Assembly (NCBI GenBank): GCA_036971475.1
Contig: JBAIZL010000002.1
Coordinates: 226,328,604 to 226,392,603, forward strand
Source of the DNA: Prosapia bicincta
Taxonomy: Eukaryota > Arthropoda > Insecta > Hemiptera > Cercopidae
Length of the DNA: 64,000 nucleotides
Direction: 5' to 3'
Numbering within the stretch: position 1 is the first letter of the stretch; the number at the start of each line of letters is the position of its first letter. Below are positions 29,831-44,800 of the stretch, piece after piece. Both the position numbers and the translations under genes were made by a program. The notes under the pieces were generated by a model that was given only the letters and a program-made list of their open reading frames with translations, was not told where the DNA came from and did not search any database.

Positions 29831-32800
29831 ACTAACGTTCTCATAGCCTAGATAAGTATAGGTTGCTGCTGCTACTAACGTTCTGATTGCCTAGATAAGT
29901 ATATTTTGCTGCTATTACTATCGTCCTCATAGCCTAGATAAGTATAGGTTGCTACTACTACTAACGTTCTCATAGCCTAGATAAGTATAGGTTGCTGATA
30001 CTACTACCGTTCTCAAAGCCTAGATAAGTATAGGTTGCTGCTACAACTACCGTTCTCATAGCCTAGATAAGTATAGGTTGCTGCTACTACTAACGTACTC
30101 ATAGCCTAGATAAGTATAGGTTGCTGATACTACAAACGTTCTCAAAGCCTAGATAAGTACAGGTTGCTGCTACTACTAACGTTCTCATAGCCTAGATAAG
30201 TATAGGTTGCTGCTACTACTAACGTTCTCATAGCTTGAATAAGTATAGGTTGCTGCTACTCCTAACGTTCTCATAGCCTAGATTAGTATAGGTGGCTGCT
30301 ACTACTAACGTTCTCATATCCTACATAAGTATAGTTTGCTGCTACTACTAACGTTCTCATAGCCTAGATAAGTATAGGTTGCTGCTACTACTAACGTTCT
30401 CATATCCTACAAAAGTATAGTTTCCTGATACTACTACCGTCCTCATAGCCTAGATAAGTATAGGTTGCTGCTACTACTAACGTTCTCATAGCCTAGATAA
30501 GTATAGGTTGCTGCTACTACTACCGTTCTCATAGCCTAGATAAGTATAGGTTGCTGCTACTACTACCGTTCTCATAGCCTAGATAAGAATATGTTGCTGC
30601 TACTACTACCGTTCTCATAGCCTAGATAAGTATAGATTGCTGATACTACTAACGTTCTCATAGCTTGAATAAGTATAGGTTGCTGCTACTCCTAACGTTC
30701 TCATAGCCTAGATTAGTATAGGTGGCTGCTACTACTAACGTTCTCATATCCTACATAAGTATAGGTTGCTGCTACTACTAACGTTCTCATATCCTACAAA
30801 AGTATAGTTTCCTGATACTACTACCGTCCTCATAGCCTAGATAAGTATAGGTTGCTGCTACTACTAACGTTCTCATAGCCTAGATAAGTATAAGTTGCTG
30901 CTACTACTACCGTTCTCATAGCCTAGATAAGTATAGGTTGCTGCTACTACTACCGTTCTCATAGCCTAGATAAGAATATGTTGCTGTTACTACTAACGTT
31001 CTCATAGCCTAGATAAGTATAGGTTGCTGCTACTACTAACGTTCTTATATCCTAGATAGGTATAGTTTGCTGATACTACTACCGTCTTCATAGCCTAGAT
31101 AAGTATAGGTTGCTGCTACTACTAACGTTTTCATAGCCTAGATAAGTATAGGTTGCTGCTACTACTAACGTTCTCATAGCCTAGATAAGTATAGGTTGCT
31201 GATACTACTACTGTCCTCATAGCCTAGAAAATTATAGGTTGCAGCTACTACTACCGTTCTCATAGCCTAGATAAGTATAGGTTGCTGATACTACTAACGT
31301 TCTCATAGCCTAGATAAGTATAGCTTGCTGCTACTACTAACGTTCTCATAGCCTAGATAAGTATAGGTTGCTGCTACTACTAACGTTCTCATATCCTAGA
31401 TACGTTTAGGCTGCTGCTACTACTAACGTTCTCATAGCCTAGATAAGTATAGGTTGCTGCTACTACTAACGTGTTCATAGCCTAGATAAGTATAGGTTGC
31501 TGCTACTACTAATGTTCTCATAGCCTAGATAAGTAAAGGTTGCTGCTAATACTAACTTTCTCATAGCCTAGATAAGTATAGGTTGCTGCTACTACTAACG
31601 TTCTCATAGCCTAGATAAGTATAGGTTGCTGCTTTTACTACCGTCATCATAGCCTAGATAAGTATAGGTTGCTGCTATTACTACCGTTCTCATAGCCTAG
31701 ATAAATGTAGGTTACTGCTACTACTACCGTTCTCATAGCCTAGATAAGTATAGGTTGCTGCTACTACTAACGTTCTCATAGCCTAGAAATGTATAGGTTG
31801 CTGCTACTACTAACGTTCTCATAGCCTAGATAAGTATAGGTTGCTGCTACTACTAACGTTCTCATAGCCTAGATAAGTATAGGTTGCTGCTACTACTAAC
31901 GTTCTCATAGCCTAGATAATTATAGGTTGCTGCTACTACTACCGTTCTCATAGGCTAGATAAGTATAGGTTGCTGCTACTACTAACGTTCTCATAGCCTA
32001 GATAAGTATAGGTTGCTCCTACTACTAACGTTCTCATAGATTAGTTAAGTATAGGCTGCTCCTACTACTAACGTTCTCATAGCATAGATAAGTATATGTT
32101 GCTGCTATTACTACCGTTCTCAAAGCCTAGATAAGTATAGTTTGCTCCTACTACTAACGTTCTAATAGCCTATATAAGTATAGGTTGCTGCTATTACTAC
32201 CATCCTCATTAGATAGATCCGTATAGATTGCTCCTACTACAACAGTTCTAATAGCCTAGATAAGTATAGTTTACTACTACTACTACCGTACTCATAGCCT
32301 AGATTCGTGTAGTTTGCTACTACTACCACCGTTCTCCTAGCCTAGATAAGTTTAGGTTGCTACTACTACTACCGTTCTCATAGCCTATATAAGTATAAGT
32401 TGCTGCTATTACTACCGTTCTCATTGCCTAGATAAGTATAGGATGCTGCTATTACTATCGTCCTCATAGCCTAGATAAGTATAGGTTGCTACTACTACTA
32501 ACGTTCTCATAGCCTAGATAAGTATAGGTTGCTGCTATTACTACCGTTCTCATAGCCTAGATAAGTATAGGATGCTGCTATTACTACCGTTCTCATAGCC
32601 TGGATAAGTATAGGTTGCTACTACTAGTACCGTTCTCATAGCCTAGATAAGTATAGATTGCTGCTATTACTACCGTTCTCATAGCCTAGATAAGTATAGT
32701 TTGCTACTACTACTACTACTACCGTTCTCATAGCCTAGATAAGTATAGGTTGCTGCTACTAGTAACGTTCTCATAGCCTAGATAAGTATTGGTTGCTGCT

Positions 32801-35800
32801 ACTACTAACGATCTAATAGCCTAGATACGTATAGGTTGCTGCTACTAATACCGTTCTCATAGCCTAGATAAGTATAGGTTGCTGCTATTACTACCGTTCT
32901 CATAGCCTAGATAAGTATAGGTTGCTGCTACTACTACCGTTCTCATAGCCTAGATATGTATAGGTTGCTGCTACTACTACCGTTCTCATAACCTAGATAA
33001 GTATAGGTTGCTGCTACTACTACCGTCCTCATAGCCTAGATAAGTATTGGTTGATTGCTACTACTACCGTTCTCTCAGCCTAGATAGGTATAGGTTGCTG
33101 CTACTACTACCGTCCTCATAGCCTAGATAAGTATAGGTTGCTGCTACTACTACCGTTCTCATACCCTAGATAAGTATAGTTTGCTGCTATTACTACAGTT
33201 CTCATAGCCTAGATAAGTATAGGATGCTGCTATTGCTACCGTTCTCATAGCCTACATAAGTACAGGTTGCTCCTATTACTACCGTTTACATAGCCTAGAT
33301 AAGTATAGGTCGCGGCTATTACTACCGTTCTCATAGCCTAGATAAGTTTAGGATGCTGCTATTACTACCGTTCTCATAGCCTAGATAAGTATAGTTTGCT
33401 ATTACTGCTACCGTTCTCATAGCCTAGAGAAGTATAGGTTGCTGCTACTACTAACGTTCTCATAGCCTAGATAAGTATAGGTTACTGCTACTACTACCGT
33501 TCTCATAGCCTAGATAAGTATAGGTTGCTGCTACTACTAACGTGTTCATAGCCTAGATAAGTATAGGTTGCTGCTACTACTAATGTTCTCATAGCCTAGA
33601 TTAGTATAGGTTGCTGCTAATACTAACTTTCTCATAGCCTAGATAAGTATAGGTTGCTGCTACTACTAACGTTCTCATAGCCTAGATAAGTATAGGTTGC
33701 TGCTTTTACTACCGTCATCATAGCCTAGATAAGTATAGGTTGCTGCTACTACTACCGTTCTCCTAGCCTAGATAAGTTTAGGTTTCTACTACTACTACCG
33801 TTCTCATAGCCTAGATAAGTATAGTTTGCTACTACTACTACCGTTCTCATAGCCTAGATAAGTATAGGTTGCTGATATTACTACCGTTCCTATAGCCTAG
33901 ATAAGTATAGTTTGCTACTACTACTACTACCGTTCTCATAGCCTAGATAAGTATACGTTGCTGCTATTACTACCGTTCTTAAAGCCTAGATAAGTATAGG
34001 ATGCTGCTATTACTACCGTTCTCATAGCCTAGATAAGTATAGGTTGCTACTACTACTACCGTTCTCATAGCCTAGATAAGTATAGGTTGCTGCTACAACT
34101 AACGTTCTCATAGCCTAGATAAGTATTGGTTGCTGCTACTACTAACGATCTAATAGCCTAGATACGTATAGGTTGCTGCTACTAATACCATTCTCATAGC
34201 CTAGATAAGTATAGGTTGCTGCTATTACTACCGTTCTCATAGCCTAGATAAGTATAGGTTGCTGCTACTACTACCGTTCTCATAGCCTAGATATGTATAG
34301 GTTGCTGCTACTACTACCGTTCTCATAACCTAGATAAGTATAGGTTGCTGCTACTACTACCGTTCTCATAGCCTAGATAGGTATAGGTTGCTGCTACTAC
34401 TACCGTCCGCATAGCCTAGATAAGTATAGGTTGCTGCTACTACTACCGTCCTCATAGCCTAGATAAGTATTGGTTGCTTTGCTACTACTACCGTTCTCTT
34501 AGCCTAGATAGGTATAGTTTGCTGCTACTACTACCGTCCTCATAGCCTAGATAAGTATAGGTTGCTGCTACTACTACCGTTCTCATACCCTAGATAAGTA
34601 TAGTTTGCTGCTATTACTACAGTTCTCATAGCCTAGATAAGTATAGGATGCTGCTATTACTACCGTTCTCATAGCCTACATAAGTACAGGTTGCTCCTAT
34701 TACTACCGTTTTCATAGCCTAGATAAGTATAGGTCGCGGCTATTACTACCGTTCACATAGCCTAGATAAGTTTAGGATGCTGCTATTACTACCGTTCTCA
34801 TTGCCTAGATAAGTATAGTTTGCTATTACTGCTACCGTTCTCATAACCTAGAGAAGTATAGGTTGCTGCTACTACTAACGTTCTCATAGCCTAGATAAGT
34901 GTAGGTTACTGCTACTACTACCGTTCTCATAGCCTAGATAAGTATAGGTTGCTGCTATTACTACCGTTCTCATAGCCTAGATAAGTATAGGTTGCTGCTA
35001 TTACTAACGTTCTCATAGCTTTGATAAGTATAGGTTGCTGCTACTACTAACGTTCTCATAGCCTACATTAGTATAGGTTGCTGCTACTACTAACGTTCTC
35101 ATAGCCTAGATAAGTATAGGTTGCTGCTACTACTACCGTTCTCATAGCCTAGATAAGTATAGGTTGCTGCTACTACTAACGTTCTCATAGCTTAGATAAG
35201 TATATATTGCTGCTATTACTACCGTTCTCATAGCCTAGATAAGTATAGTTTGCTCGTTCTACTAACGTTCTAATAGCCTATATAAGTATAGGTTGCTGCT
35301 ATTATTACCATCCTCATTAGATAGATCGGTATAGTTTGCTCCTACTACTACAGTTCTAATAGCCTAGATAAGTATAGTTTACTACTACTACTACAGTTCT
35401 CATAGCCTAGATTCGTATAGTTTGCAACTACTACGACCGTTCTCCTAGCCTAGATAAGTTTAGGTTCCTACTACTACTACCGTTCTCATAGCCTAGATAA
35501 GTATAGTTTGCTACTACTACTAACGTTTTCATAGCCTAGATAAGTATAGGTTGCTGCTATTACTACCGTTCTCAAAGCCTAGATAAGTATTGGATGCTGC
35601 TATTACTACCGTTCTCATAGCCTAGATAATTATAGGTTGCTACTACTACTACCGTTCTCATAGCCTAGATAAGTATTGGTTGCTGCTACTACTACCGTTC
35701 ACATAGCCTAGATATGTATAGGTTGCTGCTACTACTAACGTTCTCATAGCCTAGATAAGTTTTGGATGCTGCTACTACTAACGATCTATTAGCCTAGATA

Positions 35801-38800
35801 CGTATAGGTTGCTGCAACTAATACCGTTCTCATAGCCTAGATAAGTATAGGTTGCTGCTATTACTACCGTTCTCATAGCCTAGATAAGTATAGGTTGCTG
35901 CTACTACTACCGTTCACATAGCCTAGATATGTATAGGTTGCTGCTACTACTACCGTTCTCATACCCTAGATAAGTATAGGTTGCTGCTACTACTACCGTT
36001 CTCATAGCCTAGATAGGTATAGGTTGCTGCTACTACTACCGTCCTCATAGCGTAGATAAGTATAGGTTGCTGCTACTACTACCGTCCTCATAGCCTAGAT
36101 AACAAAGGTTGCTGCTACTACTACCGTCCTCATAGCGTAGGTAAGTATAGCTTGCTGCTACTACTAACTTTTTCATAGCCTAGATAAGTATAGGTTGCTG
36201 CTACTACTAACGTTCTCATAGCCTAGATAAGTATAGGTTGCTGCTACCACTACCGTTCTCATAGCCTAGATAGGTATAGGTTGCTGCTACTACTACCGTC
36301 CTCATAGCGTAGATAAGTATAGGTTGCTGCTACTACTACCGTCCTCATAGCCTAGATAAGTATTGGTTGCTGCTACTACTAACGTTCTCATAGCCTAGAT
36401 AAGTATAGGTTGCTGCTACTACTACCGTTCTCATAGACTAGATAAGTATAGGTTGCTGCTACTACTAACGTTCTCATAGCCTAGATAAGTATAGGTTGCT
36501 CCTACTACTAACGTTCTCATAGATTAGATAGGTATAGGTTGCTCCTACTACTAACGTTCTCATAGCATAGATCAGAATATGTTGCTGCTATTACTACCGT
36601 TCTTATAGCCTAAATAAGTTTAGTTTGCTCCATCTACTAACTTTCTAATAGCCTATATAAGTATAGGTTGCTGCTATTACTACCATCCTCATTAGATAGA
36701 TCCGTATAGTTTGCTCCTACTACTACAGTTCTATTAGCCTAGATAAGTACAGTTTACTACTACTACTACCGTTCTCATAGCCTAGATTCGTATAGTTTGC
36801 TACTACTACTACCGTTCTCCTAGCCTAGATAAGTTTAGGTTCCTACTACTACTACCGTTCTCATAGCCTATATAAGTATAGGATGCTGCTATTACTACCG
36901 TTCTCATAGCCTAGATGAGTATAGGATGCTGCTATTACTACCGTTCTCATAGCCTAGATAAGTATAGTTTGCTACTACTACTACCTTTTTCATAGCCTAG
37001 ATAAGTATAGGTTGCTGCTATTACTACCGTTCTCATAGCCTAGATAAGTATAGGATGCTGCTATTACTACCGTTCTCATAGCCTAGATAAGTATAGGTTG
37101 CTACTACTACTACCGTTCTCATAGCCTAGATGAGTATATGTTGCTGCTATTACTACCGTTCTCATAGCCTAGATAAGTATAGTTTGCTACTATTACTACT
37201 ACCGTAATCATATCCTAGATAAGTAAAGGTTGCTGCTATTACTACCGTTCTCAAAGCCTAGATAAGTATAGGATGCTGCTATTACTACCGTTCTCATAGC
37301 CTAGATAAGTATAGGTTGCTACTACTACTACCGTTCTCATAGCCTAGATAAGTATAGGTTGCTGCTACTACTAACGTTCACATAGCCTAGATAAGTATTG
37401 GTTGCTGCTACTACTAACGTTCGAATAGCCTAGATAAGTTTAGGATGCTGCTACTACTAACGATCTAATAGCCTAGATACGTATAGGTTTCTGCAACTAA
37501 TACCGTTCTCATAACCTAGATAAGTATAGGTTGCTGCTATTACTACCGTTCTCATAGCCTAGATAAGTATAGGTTGCTGCTACTACTACCGTTCTCATAG
37601 CCTAGATATGTATAGGTTGCTGCTACTACTACCGTTCTCATACCCTAGATAAGTATAGATTGCTGCTACTACTACCGTCCTCATAGCCTAGATAGGTATA
37701 GGTTGCTGCTACTACTACCGTCCTCATAGCCTAGATAAGTATAGGTTGCTGCTACTACTACCGTCCTCATAGCCTAGATAAGTATTGGTTGCTTGCTACT
37801 ACTACCGTTCTCTTAGCCTATATATGTATAGGGTGCTGCTACTACTACCGTCCTCATAGCCTAGATAAGTATTGGTTGCTACTACTACTACCGTTCTCAT
37901 ACCCTAGATAAGTATAGTTTGCTGCTATTACTACCGTTCTCATAACCTAGATAAGTATAGGATGCTGCTATTACTACCGTTCTCATAGCCAACATAAGTA
38001 CAGGGTGCTGCTATTACTACCGTTCTCATAGCCCAGATAAGTATAGTTTGCTATTACTGCTACCGTTCTCATAGCCTAGATAAGTATAGGTTGCTGCTAC
38101 TACTAACGTTCTCATAGCCTAGATAAGTATAGATTACTGCTACTACTACCGTTCTCATAGCCTAGATAAGTATAGGTTGCTGCTATTACTACCGTTCTCA
38201 TAGCCTATATAAGTATAGATTGCTGCTATTACTACCGTTCTCAGAGCGTAAATAAGTATAGGATGCTGCTATTACTACCGTTCTCATAGCCTAGATAAGT
38301 ATAGGATGCTGCTATTACTACCGTTCTCATAACCTAGATAAGTATAGATTGCTGCTATTACTACCGTTTTCATAGCCTAGATAAGTATTGGTTTCTGCTA
38401 TTACTACCGTTCTCAAAGCCTAGATGAGTATAGGATGCTGCTATTACTACCGTTCTCATAGCTTATATAAGTATAGGTTGCTACTACTACTACCGTTCTC
38501 ATAGCCTAGATAAGTATAGGTTGCTGCTAATACTAACGTTCTTATAGCCTAGATAAGTATAGGTTGCTGCTACTACTACCGTTCTCATAGCCTAGATAAG
38601 TATAGGATGTTGCTATTACTACCGATCCCATAGCCTAAATAAGCATATTTTGCTACTACTACTACTGTTCTCATAGCCTAGATAAGTATAGTTTGCTGCT
38701 ACTACTACTGTTCTCATAGCCTAAATAAGTATAGTTTACTCCTACTACTACCGTTCTCATAGCCTAGATAAGTATAGGTTGCTGCTATTACTACCGTTCT

Positions 38801-41800
38801 CTTAGCCTAGATAAGTATAGCTTGCTGCTACTACTAACGTTCTCATAGCCTAGATAAGTACAGGTTGCTGCTACTAATAACGTGTTCATAGCCTAGATAA
38901 GTATACGTTGCTGCTACTACTAATGTTCTCATAGCCTAGATAAGTATAGTTTGCTGCTAAAACTAACTTTCTCATAGCCTAGATAAGTATAGGTTGCTGC
39001 TACTACTAACGTTCTCATAGCCTAGATAAGTATAAGTTGCTGCTACTACTACCGTCCTCATAGCCTAGATAAGTATAGGTTGCTGCTATTACTACCGTTC
39101 TCATAGCCTAGATAAGTACAGGTTGCTGCTTCTACTACCGTTCTTATAGCCTAGATAAGTAAAGGTTGCTGCTACTACTAAGGTTCTCATAGCATAGCTA
39201 AGTATATGTTGCTGCTATTACTACCGTTCTCATAGCCTAGATAAGTATAGTTTGCTCCTACTACTAACGTTCTAATAGCCTAGATAAGTATAGGTCGCGG
39301 CTATTACTACCGTTCTCATTAGATAGATCCGTATAGTTTGCTCATACTACTACAGTTCTAATAGCCTAGATAAGTATAGGTTGCTGCTATTACTACCGTT
39401 CTCATGGCCTAGATAAGTATAGGATGCTGCTATTACTACCGTTCTCATAGCCTAGATAGGTATAGGTTGCTGCTATTACTACCGTTCTCATAGCCTAGAT
39501 AAGAGTAGGATGCTGCTATTACTACCTTTCTCTTAGCCTAGATAGGTATAGGTTGCTGCTATTACTACCGTTCTCATAGTATAGATAAGTATAGTTTACT
39601 ACTACTACTACCGTTCTCATAGACTAGATTCTTATAGTTTGCTACTACTACTACCGTTCTCCTAGCCTCGTTAAGTTTAGGTTGCTACTACTACTACAGT
39701 TCTCATAGCCTACATAAGTATAGGTTGTTGCTATTGCTACCGTTCTCATAGCCTAGATAAGTATAGGATGCTGCTATAGCTACCGTTCTCATAGCCTAGA
39801 TAAGTATAGTTTTCCTACTACTAATACCGTTTTCATAGCCTAGATAAGTATAGGTTGCTACTATTACTACCGTTCTCATAGCCTAGATAAGTATAGGATG
39901 GTGTTATTACTACCGTTCTTATAGCCTAGATAAGTATAGGTTGCTGCTACTACTAACGTTCTCATAGCCTAGATAAGTATTGGTTGCTGCTACCACTAAC
40001 GTTCTCATAGCCTAGATAAGTTTAGGATGCTGCTACTACTAACGATCTAATAGCCTAGATAAGTATAGGTTTCTGCAACTAATACCGTTCTCATAGCCTA
40101 GATAAGTATAGGTTGCTGCTATTACTACCGTTCTCATAGCCTAGATAAGTATAGGTTGCTGCTACTACTACCGTTCTCATAGCCTAGATATGTATAGGTT
40201 GCTGCTACTACTACCGTTCTCATACCTTAGATAAGTATAGGTTGCTGCTACTACTACCGTCCTCATAGCCTAGATAGGTATAGGTTGCTGCTACTACTAC
40301 CGACCTCATAGCCTAGATAAGTATAGGTTGCTGCTACTACTACCGTCCTCATAGCCTAGATAAGTATTAGTTGCTTGCTACTACTACCGTTCTCTTAGCC
40401 TATATATGTATAGGGTGCTGCTACTACTACCGTCCTCATAGCCTAGATAAGTATTGGTTGCTGCTACTACTACCGTTCTCATACCCTAGATAAGTATAGT
40501 TTGCTGCTATTACTACCGTTCTCATAACCTAGATAAGTATAGAATGCTGCTATTACTACCGTTCTCATAGCCTACATAAGTACAGGTTGCTGCTATTACT
40601 ACCGTTTTCATAGCCTAGATAAGTATAGGTCGCGGCTATTACTACCGTTCTCATAGCCTAGATAAGATTAGGATGCTGCTATTACTACCGTTCTCATAGC
40701 CTAGACAAGTATAGTTTGCTATTACTGCTACCGTTTTCATAGCCTAGATAAGTATAGGTTGCTGCTACTACTAACGTTCTCATAGCCTAGATAAGTATAG
40801 GTTACTCTACTACTACCGTTGTCATAGCCTAGATAAGTATAGGTTGCTGCTATTGCTACCGTTCTCATAGCCTAGATAAGTATAGGATGCTGCTATTACT
40901 ACCGTTCTCTTAGCCTAGATAAGTATAGATTGCTGCTATTACTACCGTTTTCATAGCCTAGATAAGTATAGGTTTCTGCTATTACTACCGTTCTCAAAGC
41001 CTAGATGAGTATAGGATGCTGTTATTACTACCGTTCTCATAGCATATATAAGTATAGGTTGCTACTACTACTACCGTTCTCATAGCCTAGATAAGTATAG
41101 GTTGCTGCTAATACTAACGTTCTTATAGCCTAGATAAATATAGGCTGCTGCTACTACTACCGTTCTCATAGCCTAGATAAGTATAGGATGTTGCTATTAC
41201 TACCGATCCCATAGCCTAAATAAGCATATTTTACTACTACTACTACCGTTCTCATAGCCTAGATAAGTATAGTTTGCTGCTACTACTACTGTTCTCATAG
41301 CCTAAATAAGTATAGTTTGCTCCTACTACTACCGTTCTCATAGCCTAGATAAGTATAGGTTGCTGCTATTACTACCGTTCTCATAGCCTAGATAAGTATA
41401 GCTTGCTGCTACTACTAACGTTCTCATAGCCTAGATAAGTATAGGTAGCTGCTACTACTATCGTTCACATATCCTAGATAAGTATAGGTTGCTGCTACTA
41501 CTAACGTTCTCATAGCCTAGATAAGTATAGGTTGCTGCTACTAATAACGTGTTCATAGCCTAGATAAGTATATGTTGCTGCTATTACTACCGTTCTCATA
41601 GCCTAGATAAGTATAGGTCGCGGCTATTACTACCGTTCTCATTAGATAGATCCGTATAGTTTGCTCCTACTATTACAGTTCTAATAGCCTAGATAAGTAT
41701 AGGTTGCTGCTATTTCTACCGTTCTCATGGCCTAGATAAGTATAGGATGCTGCTATTACTACCGTTCTCATAGCCTAGATAGGTATAGGTTGCTGCTATT

Positions 41801-44800
41801 ACTACCGTTCTCATAGCCTAGATAAGTATAGGATGCTGCTATTACTACCTTTCTCTTAGCCTAAATAGGTATAGTTTGCTGCTATTACTACCGTTCTCAT
41901 AGCATAGATAAGTACAGTTTACTACTACTACTACCGTTCTCCTAGCCTAGATAAGTTTAGGTTGCTACTACTACTACCGTTCTCATAGCCTATATAAGTA
42001 TAGGTTGCTGCTATTGCTACCGTTCTCATAGCCTAGATAAGTATAGGTTGCTGCTACTACTAACGATCTAATAGCCTAGATACGTATAGGTTGCTACTAC
42101 TAATACCGTTCTCATAGCCTAGATAAGTATAGGTTGCTGCTATTACCTATGTTCTCATTGCCTAGATAAGTATAGCATGCTGATACTACTACCGTTCTCA
42201 TAGCCTAGATATGTATAGGTTGCTGCTACTACTACCGTTCTCATACCCTAGATAAGTATATGTTGCTGCTACTACTACCGTTCTCATAGCCTAGATAGGT
42301 ATAGGTTGCTGCTACTACTAACGTTTTCATAGCCTACATAAGTATAGGTTGCTGCTACTACTACCGTTCTCATAGCCTAGATAAGTATAGGTTGCTGATA
42401 CTACTAACGTTTTCATAGCCTAGATAAGTATAGGTTGCTGCTACTACTAACGTTCTCGTAGCCTAGATAAGTATAGGTTGCTGCTACTACTACCGTTCTC
42501 ATAGCCTAGATAAGTATTGCTATTACTACCATCAACATTAGATAGATCCGTATAGTTAGCTCCTACTTCTAACGTTCTCATAGCCCAGATATGTATAGGT
42601 TGTTGCTATTACTACATTCCTCATTAGATAGATCCGATAGTTTGCTCCTACTACTAACATTTCCATAGCCTAGATAGGTATAAGTTGCTGCTATTATTAC
42701 CATCCTCATTAGATAGATTCGTATAGTTTGCTCCTACTACTAACGTTCTCATAGCCTAGATAAGTATAGGATGCTGCTACTACTAACGTCCTCATAGCCT
42801 AGATAAGTATAGGTTGCTGCTATTACTACCGTTCTCATAGCCTAGATAAGTATAGGTTGCTGCTACTACTACAGTTATCATAGCCTAGATAAGTATAGGT
42901 TCCTGCTACTAATACCGTTCTCATAGCCTGGATAAATATAGGTTGCTGCTACTACTAACGTCCTCATAGCCTAGATAAGTATAGGTTGCTGCTACTACTA
43001 ACGTTCTCATAGCCTAGATAAGTATAGTTTGCTGCCACTACTACCGTTCTCATAGCCTAGATAAGTATAGGATGCTGCTATTACTACTGTTCTCATAGCC
43101 TAGATAAGTATAGGTTGCTGCTACTACTGACGTCCTCATAGCCTAGATAAGTATAGGTTGCTGCTACTACTAACGTTCTCATAGCCTAGATAAGTATAGT
43201 TTGCTGACACCACTACCGTTCTCATAGCCTAGATAAGTATATAATGCTGCTATTGCTACCGTTCTCATAGCCTAGATAAGTATAGGTTGCTGCTATTACT
43301 ACCGTTCTCATAGATTAGAAAAGTATAGGTTGCTGCTATTATTACCGTTCTCATAGCCTAGATAAGTATAGGTTGCTGCTATTACTACCGTTCTCATAGC
43401 CTAGATAAATATAGGTTGCTGCTATTACTACCGTTCTCATAGCCTAGACAAGTATAGGTTGCTGCCATTACTACCGTTCTCATAGCCTAGATAAGTATAG
43501 GATGCTGCTATTACTACCGTTCTCATAGCCTAGATAGGTATACGATGCTGCTATTACTACTGTTCTCATAGCCTAGATAAGTATAGGTTGCTGCTATTAC
43601 TACCGTTCTCATAGCCTAGATAAGTATAGGTCGCTGCTATTACTACCGTTCTAATAGCCTAGATAATTATAGGTTGCTGCTATTACTACCGTTCTCATAG
43701 CCTAGATAAGTATAGGTTGCTGCTATTATTACCGTTCTCATAGCCTAGACAAGTATAGGTTGCTGCTATTACTACCGTTCTCATAGCCTAGATAAGTATA
43801 CGATGCTACAATTGCTACCGTTCTCATAGCCTAGATAAGTATAGGTTGCTGCTACTACTAACGTTCTTATAGCCTAGATAAGTATTGGTTGCTGCTACTA
43901 CTACCGTTCTCATAGCCTAGATAAGAATAGGTTGCTGCTACTACTAACGTTCTGATAGCCTAGATAAGTATAGGTTGCTCCTACTACTAACGTTCTCATA
44001 GATTAGATAAGTATAGGTTGCTCCTACTACTAAGGTTCTCATAGCCTAGATAAGTATAGCTTGCTGCTACTACTAACGTTCTCATAGCCTAGATAAGTAT
44101 AGGTTGCTGCAACTACTAACGTTCTTATAGCCTAGATAATTATTGGTTGCTGCTACTACTACCGTTCTCATAGCCTAGATAAGAATAGGTTGCTGCTACT
44201 ACTAACGTTCTGATAGCCTAGATAAGTACAGGATGCTCCTACTACTAACGTTCTCATAGATTAGATAAGTATAGGTTGCTCCTACTACTAAGGTTCTCAT
44301 AGCATAGATAAGTATATGTTGCTGCTATTACTACCGTTCTCATAGCCTAGATAAGTATAGGTCGCGGCTATTACTACCGTTCTCATTAGATAGATCCGTA
44401 TAGTTTGCTCCTACTACTACAGTTCTAATAGCCTAGATAAGTATAGGTTGCTGCTATTTCTACCGTTCTCACGGCCTAGATAAGTAAAGGATGCTGCTAT
44501 TACTACCGTTCTCATAGCCTAGATAGGTATAGGTTGCTGCTATTACTACCGTTCTCATAGCCTAGATAAGTATAGGATGCTGCTATTTCTACTTTTCTCT
44601 TAGCCTAGATAGGTATAGGTTGCTGCTATTACTACCGTTCTCATAGCATAGATAAGTACAGTTTACTACTACTACTACCGTTCTCATAGCCTAGATTCTT
44701 AAAGTTTGCTACTACTACTACCGTTCTCCTAGCCTAGATAAGTTTAGGTTGCTACTACTACTACCGTTCTCATAGCCTATATAAGTATAGGTTGCTGCTA